The translations under genes and the position numbers were made by a program. The notes below the pieces were generated by a model. The model worked only from the letters and a program-made list of their open reading frames with translations. It was not told the DNA's origin and made no database searches. Shown here piece by piece: positions 60,218 to 64,000 of a stretch of DNA of 64,000 nucleotides. The stretch spans positions 744,001 to 808,000 of the forward strand of contig CAWALV010000006.1 in NCBI GenBank assembly GCA_963782965.1, in the 5' to 3' direction. This stretch comes from CAWALV01 sp963782965. GTDB taxonomy: Bacteria; Actinomycetota; Actinomycetes; Acidothermales; Acidothermaceae. Position 1 is the stretch's first letter. Each line of letters opens with the position of its first letter.

Positions 60218-61837
60218 ATGAACTTCAATTTTTCGCGCGCGCTCGAACGCGCCCGCGCTGTCTTCGCAGACTTCACTGCGGGCCAGAAAACGGTCACGGC
60301 GCTGCTGGTGGTCGGGCTCGTCGTTGGCGCCTACTTGTTCAACGGGTGGGCGTCGACGCCGACCTACTCGCCGCTCTTCTCGAACCTTGCGGCCTCTGAC
60401 GCCAGTGCGATCACGGACAAACTCACCGCAGCGAAAGAGCCGTACCGGCTGGCGGACGGCGGCAGCACCATTCTGGTGCCGCAAAAGGACGTCTATCAGC
60501 TCCGGCTCGACATGGCGAAGGCCAACTTGCCGACCGGGGGCGTGAGTGGGTTCTCGTTGCTCGACAAGGGCGGCATCACCACCTCGCAGTTCCAGCAGAA
60601 CGTCGAGTACCAGCAGGCGATCGAGGGTGAGCTGGTCAAGACCATCGAGGCGATCGACGGCGTCAGCGCCGCGGTCGTACATGTGGTGCTTCCTGCCAAC
60701 GACGTCTTCACCGCCGACGCCAGTAAGGCTACGGCGTCGGTGCTGGTCACGACCGATCCGAGCAAGCCGCTCAGTGCGGGTGCGGTCCAGGCGATCGTGC
60801 ATCTCGTCGCCTCCAGCGTCGAAGGGCTCGACCCGAACGACGTGGCGGTCGCCGACTCGCACGGGAACATGCTGTCGGTACCCGGTTCGGGCGGTCAGGC
60901 CACAGGCACGGGCAGCCTCCAGGACCAGGAGACCTCTGCATACGAGCAACGGGTGTCGAACGCGGTGCAGAACTTGCTGCAACCACTCGTCGGCCCGGGG
61001 CACGTGATCGTGCAAGTGAGCGCCAGTCTGAACTTCGACTCGCAGGAGACGACGTCGGAGAACTACGTGCAGCCCAGTGCGGGTGCGACTCCCGTGCCGC
61101 TCTCTGAGACGAAGACGAGCGAGGTGTACTCCGGTACCGGCGCAGGGACTGCGGGCATTCTCGGGCCAGACAACCTGGCCGTGCCGACGCCGACCGGCTC
61201 GCCGAGCCCTGGAACCTACGCAAGCAGCAGCAGCACCACCGACAACGCGCTCGGACGCGTCGTCCAGCAAGTGAAGACCGCGCCCGGTGCCGTCCAGCAC
61301 CTCTCGGTCGCAGTCCTGCTGGACAGTGCAACGGCCGGAAAGGTCAGCGCGGCCGATGTGCAGAAACTCGTCGAGAACGCGGCCGGCGTGCAGACCTCGC
61401 GCGGTGACAGCGTTCAGGTGAGCACCATGCCGTTCGACCAGCAAGCCGCGAAGGCAGCGCAAAAAGACCTTGCCGCCGCCGCCAAGAGCAAGGACATGAC
61501 CAAGCTGGTGGGCTACGGCAAGAACGGCCTCATCGGGTTCCTCGTCCTCGGTGCGGTCGTCTTCTTCATGCGCAAGGCCAAGACCTCCTCCAGCCACCCG
61601 GCGATGCTTTCGACGTCGGAGCGCCTCGAACTCGAAGACGCGCGCCAGTTGCGGGCGATCCTTGCGGCCGAGCAGCAGGAGTCCGCACGAGAGTTGGTTC
61701 CCGGTCCGCGGGGCCAGGACCGTCTCGAGTTCGGCCGGCCGTCGCTCGAAGGCGAGATCGGCGAGCTCGTCGAGCGCCAGCCTGAAGAGGTCGCGCAACT
61801 GCTTCGCGGCTGGCTCGCTGACAGGCGCTCCACATGA
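60218..61837 (+). CDS. fliF: Flagellar MS-ring protein
   Basis: 539 residues. First membrane helix VTALLVVGLVVGAYLFNGWA (about 30-50), then the ring-building domain with PLFSNLAASDASAITDKLTA, QFQQNVEYQQAIEGELVKTI and VVHVVLPANDVF. The second helix (GLIGFLVLGAVVFFMR) precedes a cytoplasmic tail that ends ELVERQPEEVAQLLRGWLAD, the FliG-binding segment. Length is close to normal. It overlaps fliG by ATGA. Confidence 0.96.
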   Translation: MNFNFSRALERARAVFADFTAGQKTVTALLVVGLVVGAYLFNGWASTPTYSPLFSNLAASDASAITDKLTAAKEPYRLADGGSTILVPQKDVYQLRLDMAKANLPTGGVSGFSLLDKGGITTSQFQQNVEYQQAIEGELVKTIEAIDGVSAAVVHVVLPANDVFTADASKATASVLVTTDPSKPLSAGAVQAIVHLVASSVEGLDPNDVAVADSHGNMLSVPGSGGQATGTGSLQDQETSAYEQRVSNAVQNLLQPLVGPGHVIVQVSASLNFDSQETTSENYVQPSAGATPVPLSETKTSEVYSGTGAGTAGILGPDNLAVPTPTGSPSPGTYASSSSTTDNALGRVVQQVKTAPGAVQHLSVAVLLDSATAGKVSAADVQKLVENAAGVQTSRGDSVQVSTMPFDQQAAKAAQKDLAAAAKSKDMTKLVGYGKNGLIGFLVLGAVVFFMRKAKTSSSHPAMLSTSERLELEDARQLRAILAAEQQESARELVPGPRGQDRLEFGRPSLEGEIGELVERQPEEVAQLLRGWLADRRST

Positions 61838-62841
61838 GCGAAGTCACTGGCCTTCGCAAAGCAGCCGTGCTGATGGTGCAGATCGGAAGGGACCGCTCGG
61901 CCGGCATCCTCGCACTCATGCGGGAAGCCGAGGTCGAGGAGATCACCGCCGAGATCGCCCGCCTCGACTCGATCGATACGGCGACGGCGCAGCGGGTGAT
62001 GGATGAGTTCCAGGAGCTCGTCACGGCGCATCGTTACTACAGTCGTGGCGGTCTGGCTTTCGCGCGCGAGGTTCTCGAGGCGAGCGTCGGCAGCGAGAAG
62101 GCCCGCGCGATCATGCAGCGACTCAACGCGTCCCTCACCGAGATGCCCTTCCAGTTCCTGCGCCGGGCCGATCCGCGCCAGATCATCTCCTTCCTCCAGG
62201 ACGAGCACCCCCAAACGATCGCGCTCGTCCTGTCGCACATGGGCTCCGAACAGGCGGCGATCGTCCTGAGCGGGCTCAGTCCCGAGCTGCAGGCCGACGT
62301 CGCTCACCGGATCGCGGTCATGGACCGCACCTCGCCTGAGTACGTGAAGCTCGTCGAGGGAGTCTTCGAAAAGAAGCTGGCTACCGTGCTTTCGCAGTCA
62401 TCGGAGTCCTCGACCGTCGGTGGCCTTGCGCCTCTTGTCGACATCATCAACCGTTCGGACCGGACGACGGAAAAGCTGATCCTGGAGGCACTCGAGCAGC
62501 GCGATCCCGAGCTTGCCGAACTCGTTCGTGCGCAGATGTTCATGTTCGAGGACATCTTGAGTCTCGACGACAAGGCCGTGCAACTCGTCTTGCGGCAGGT
62601 CGAAGCTGCCGACCTGGCGACGGCGCTCAAGGGAGTGCGCGACGAGGTGCGCGCCAAGGTCATGAACAACATGTCGGAACGAGCCGCCGAGAACCTCGAG
62701 GAGGAGATCTCCCTGCTCGGGCCGGTGCGTCTCAAGACCGTCGAGGAGTCACAGGCCAAGGTCGTGCAGCTCATCAGGGCGCTGGAAGAGTCGGGACAGA
62801 TCGTGATCCAACGGGGAGCCGACGATGAGTTCATCGACTAG
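61834..62841 (+). CDS. fliG: Flagellar motor switch protein FliG
   Basis: 335 residues, normal length. Landmarks are LRKAAVLMVQIGRDRSAGIL, the EHPQ motif in QDEHPQTIALVLSHMGSEQA, and the C-terminal torque helix DDKAVQLVLRQVEAADLATA with charged residues in the expected places. FliG transmits stator torque and switching at the cytoplasmic side of the MS ring. It overlaps fliH by 17 bases. Confidence 0.96.
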   Translation: MSEVTGLRKAAVLMVQIGRDRSAGILALMREAEVEEITAEIARLDSIDTATAQRVMDEFQELVTAHRYYSRGGLAFAREVLEASVGSEKARAIMQRLNASLTEMPFQFLRRADPRQIISFLQDEHPQTIALVLSHMGSEQAAIVLSGLSPELQADVAHRIAVMDRTSPEYVKLVEGVFEKKLATVLSQSSESSTVGGLAPLVDIINRSDRTTEKLILEALEQRDPELAELVRAQMFMFEDILSLDDKAVQLVLRQVEAADLATALKGVRDEVRAKVMNNMSERAAENLEEEISLLGPVRLKTVEESQAKVVQLIRALEESGQIVIQRGADDEFID

Positions 62842-63547
62842 CGCGCAGGCGCGGCCGGTGATCCTACGCGGCGTGGTCGCCACCGCGGCGACTCTCGCGC
62901 GGATGGACTCCGACCTGCGCGACAACCCCTATGCGCGCGACGCGGTGGCCGACGCCCGGCTGGTCGACCCGGTGCTCGCGAAGGCGTTCGCCGAAGCCGT
63001 CGAGTCGGCTCGCGCGCAGGCACGTGAACAAGGCTTCGCACAGGGTTACCGCGAGGGCCGTGAAGCGGCCGAGCGCGAGGCCGGTGCGGCACTCGATCGG
63101 GAACTGGCGCTCGCGCGGGATGCCGAAGCCGCTCGCGCGGAGGCAGCGCGCCGTGCGTTGTCGACACTCGACGACGCGGCAGCGGCCTTCGCGGCCCGGC
63201 AAGCGGCCGCGCTGCACGACGTGGAGGAACTCGTATTCGAAGCCGCCTTCGAACTCGCGACGGCACTTCTCGGCCGGGAGTTGACCCTCGCCGAGGCGCC
63301 GGTTCGCGATTCGGTTCGGCGGGCGCTCGCCGTCCTGCCCGGCGACGTGCCGGTCACCGTCGGCGTCCACCCGCTCGACGCGGCGGTGCTCGGCGACCTC
63401 GAGTCGCTTTCGGGTGGCCGTCTGGTCCGCATCGTCTGTGCCCCGGACGTCGAGCCGGGGGCCTGCGTTGCGGATGGCGGAGCGACCCACGTCGACGCCA
63501 GCCTGGCTGCCGCCATCGAACGCGTGCGGCAGGTGATTGCGCGATGA
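62825..63547 (+). CDS. fliH: Flagellar export ATPase regulator FliH
   Basis: 240 residues. A long charged coiled coil (VLAKAFAEAVESARAQAREQ, GFAQGYREGREAAEREAGAA) leads to the C-terminal FliH/V-ATPase-E-like domain (LALARDAEAARAEAARRALS, VEELVFEAAFELATALLGRE). It binds and restrains FliI. It overlaps both fliG and fliI, so the three are tightly coupled. Confidence 0.9.
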   Translation: MSSSTSAQARPVILRGVVATAATLARMDSDLRDNPYARDAVADARLVDPVLAKAFAEAVESARAQAREQGFAQGYREGREAAEREAGAALDRELALARDAEAARAEAARRALSTLDDAAAAFAARQAAALHDVEELVFEAAFELATALLGRELTLAEAPVRDSVRRALAVLPGDVPVTVGVHPLDAAVLGDLESLSGGRLVRIVCAPDVEPGACVADGGATHVDASLAAAIERVRQVIAR

Positions 63548-64000
63548 GCTCGACGGCTCGCTGGGGCGATGTCCTCGACGCCGCTCGGCCATCCGTTCAC
63601 GGTCGGCTTCGCGGTGTCGTGGGGTTGAGCCTGCATGCGGACGGCGTCAGCGCGGCGATCGGCGACCTCGTCCACGTTCAAACGAGCGGGCGGCCGGTCC
63701 TCGCGGAGGTGGTCGCGGTGCATGAGTCGGGACTCGCCTGCATGCCGCTGGGCGATGTGGCCGGCGTTCGTGCCGGTGCTCTCGTGACACCGACAGGTGG
63801 GCCGATGGCTATTCCGGTCGGTGACGCCTTGCTGGGTCGCGTTCTTGACGGGCTCGGTCGACCCATCGACGACGGGCCCTCGCTCGTCGAGGTGGAATGG
63901 GTCGGCGTCGACGGCAACTCGCCGCACCCGTTGCGACGTGCCCGCATCGAGGAGCCGCTGTCGCTGGGTGTGCGGGCTCTCGACACGCTGGTCCCGTGCG
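63544..64000 (+). CDS. fliI: Flagellum-specific export ATPase FliI, 3' end outside window
   Basis: The first 152 codons from ATG 63544 (overlapping the fliH stop by ATGA) reach the right edge. The N-terminal beta-barrel (LRGVVGLSLHADGVSAAIGD, VVAVHESGLACMPLGDV) and the segment VGDALLGRVLDGLGRPIDDG are typical of F1-type FliI. The Walker A motif would follow and is beyond the window. The gene would drive flagellar protein export together with FliH. Confidence 0.92.
   Translation, partial: MSSTARWGDVLDAARPSVHGRLRGVVGLSLHADGVSAAIGDLVHVQTSGRPVLAEVVAVHESGLACMPLGDVAGVRAGALVTPTGGPMAIPVGDALLGRVLDGLGRPIDDGPSLVEVEWVGVDGNSPHPLRRARIEEPLSLGVRALDTLVPC

Noticed and set aside
1..64000. CRISPR arrays, insertion sequences, rRNA or tRNA genes
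   Set aside because: No spaced direct repeats of CRISPR size, transposase motifs or stable-RNA sequences were recognised on reading either strand.

Overview
The window is high-GC DNA (GTG and TTG starts are common, and genes are tightly packed with ATGA, GTGA and TGATG overlaps) from a motile, sugar-degrading actinobacterium. MsiK-type CUT1 sugar transporters without their own ATPase, LacI-controlled glycosidase clusters, a WhiG/FliA-like sigma factor and a complete FliW-CsrA-flagellin module fit a soil or plant-associated Actinomycetota (Kineosporiales, Jatrophihabitans or Frankineae-like). This placement is inferred from gene content, not from a marker gene.

Layout. 1-6.6 kb: housekeeping and accessory genes: an S9 peptidase cut by the left edge, a frameshifted LigD-like end-joining protein (phosphoesterase plus polymerase, no ligase), an aldo/keto reductase, an alditol oxidase and a methyltransferase. 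6.6-8.4 kb: an unusual chemoreceptor carrying a carbohydrate-binding-like domain. 8.6-23 kb: a pentose/xylan-type cluster. A minus-strand operon encodes a sugar-binding lipoprotein, two permeases, a ketodeoxy-sugar-acid dehydratase, alpha-ketoglutarate-semialdehyde dehydrogenase, a PhyH-type dioxygenase and a CE7 acetyl esterase. The divergent GH3, LacI and GH5 genes face it across a regulatory region with repeated CGGAAGT elements. 23.8-30.8 kb: GH51 arabinofuranosidase (frameshifted), a citryl-CoA-lyase-like protein, a CE4 deacetylase, a LacI regulator, araB and araD; araA is absent. 30.8-37.8 kb: a SulP transporter with a two-component system, then an ABC-2 exporter. 37.8-41.4 kb: a FIST sensor and a GAF-GGDEF-EAL cyclic-di-GMP enzyme. 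41.4-50.1 kb: GntR plus an enolase-superfamily enzyme, a hemerythrin, a Tat-exported deacetylase, and an ABC/LolA-like operon facing an OmpR-type two-component system. 50.2-64 kb: a flagellar cluster running csrA, fliW, flgL, flgK, flgN (minus strand), then fliA, fliC, fliD, fliS, an unidentified small gene, flgB, flgC, fliE, fliF, fliG, fliH and fliI (cut by the right edge).

How it works together. Five sites of the form CTNAG-N15-GCCGAT lie 40-100 bases upstream of flgN, fliC, flgB, the FIST/GGDEF-EAL operon and the chemoreceptor gene, all in the right orientation. This looks like one sigma-28 regulon that ties flagellar filament genes to a cyclic-di-GMP module and to a chemoreceptor that may sense sugar inside the cell. 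The fliC leader also carries an ACGGA element in a hairpin loop and a second AAGGA at the Shine-Dalgarno, the expected layout for CsrA repression relieved by FliW. Two genes (the LigD-like gene and GH51) are each broken by a single extra base and may be pseudogenes or sequence errors.
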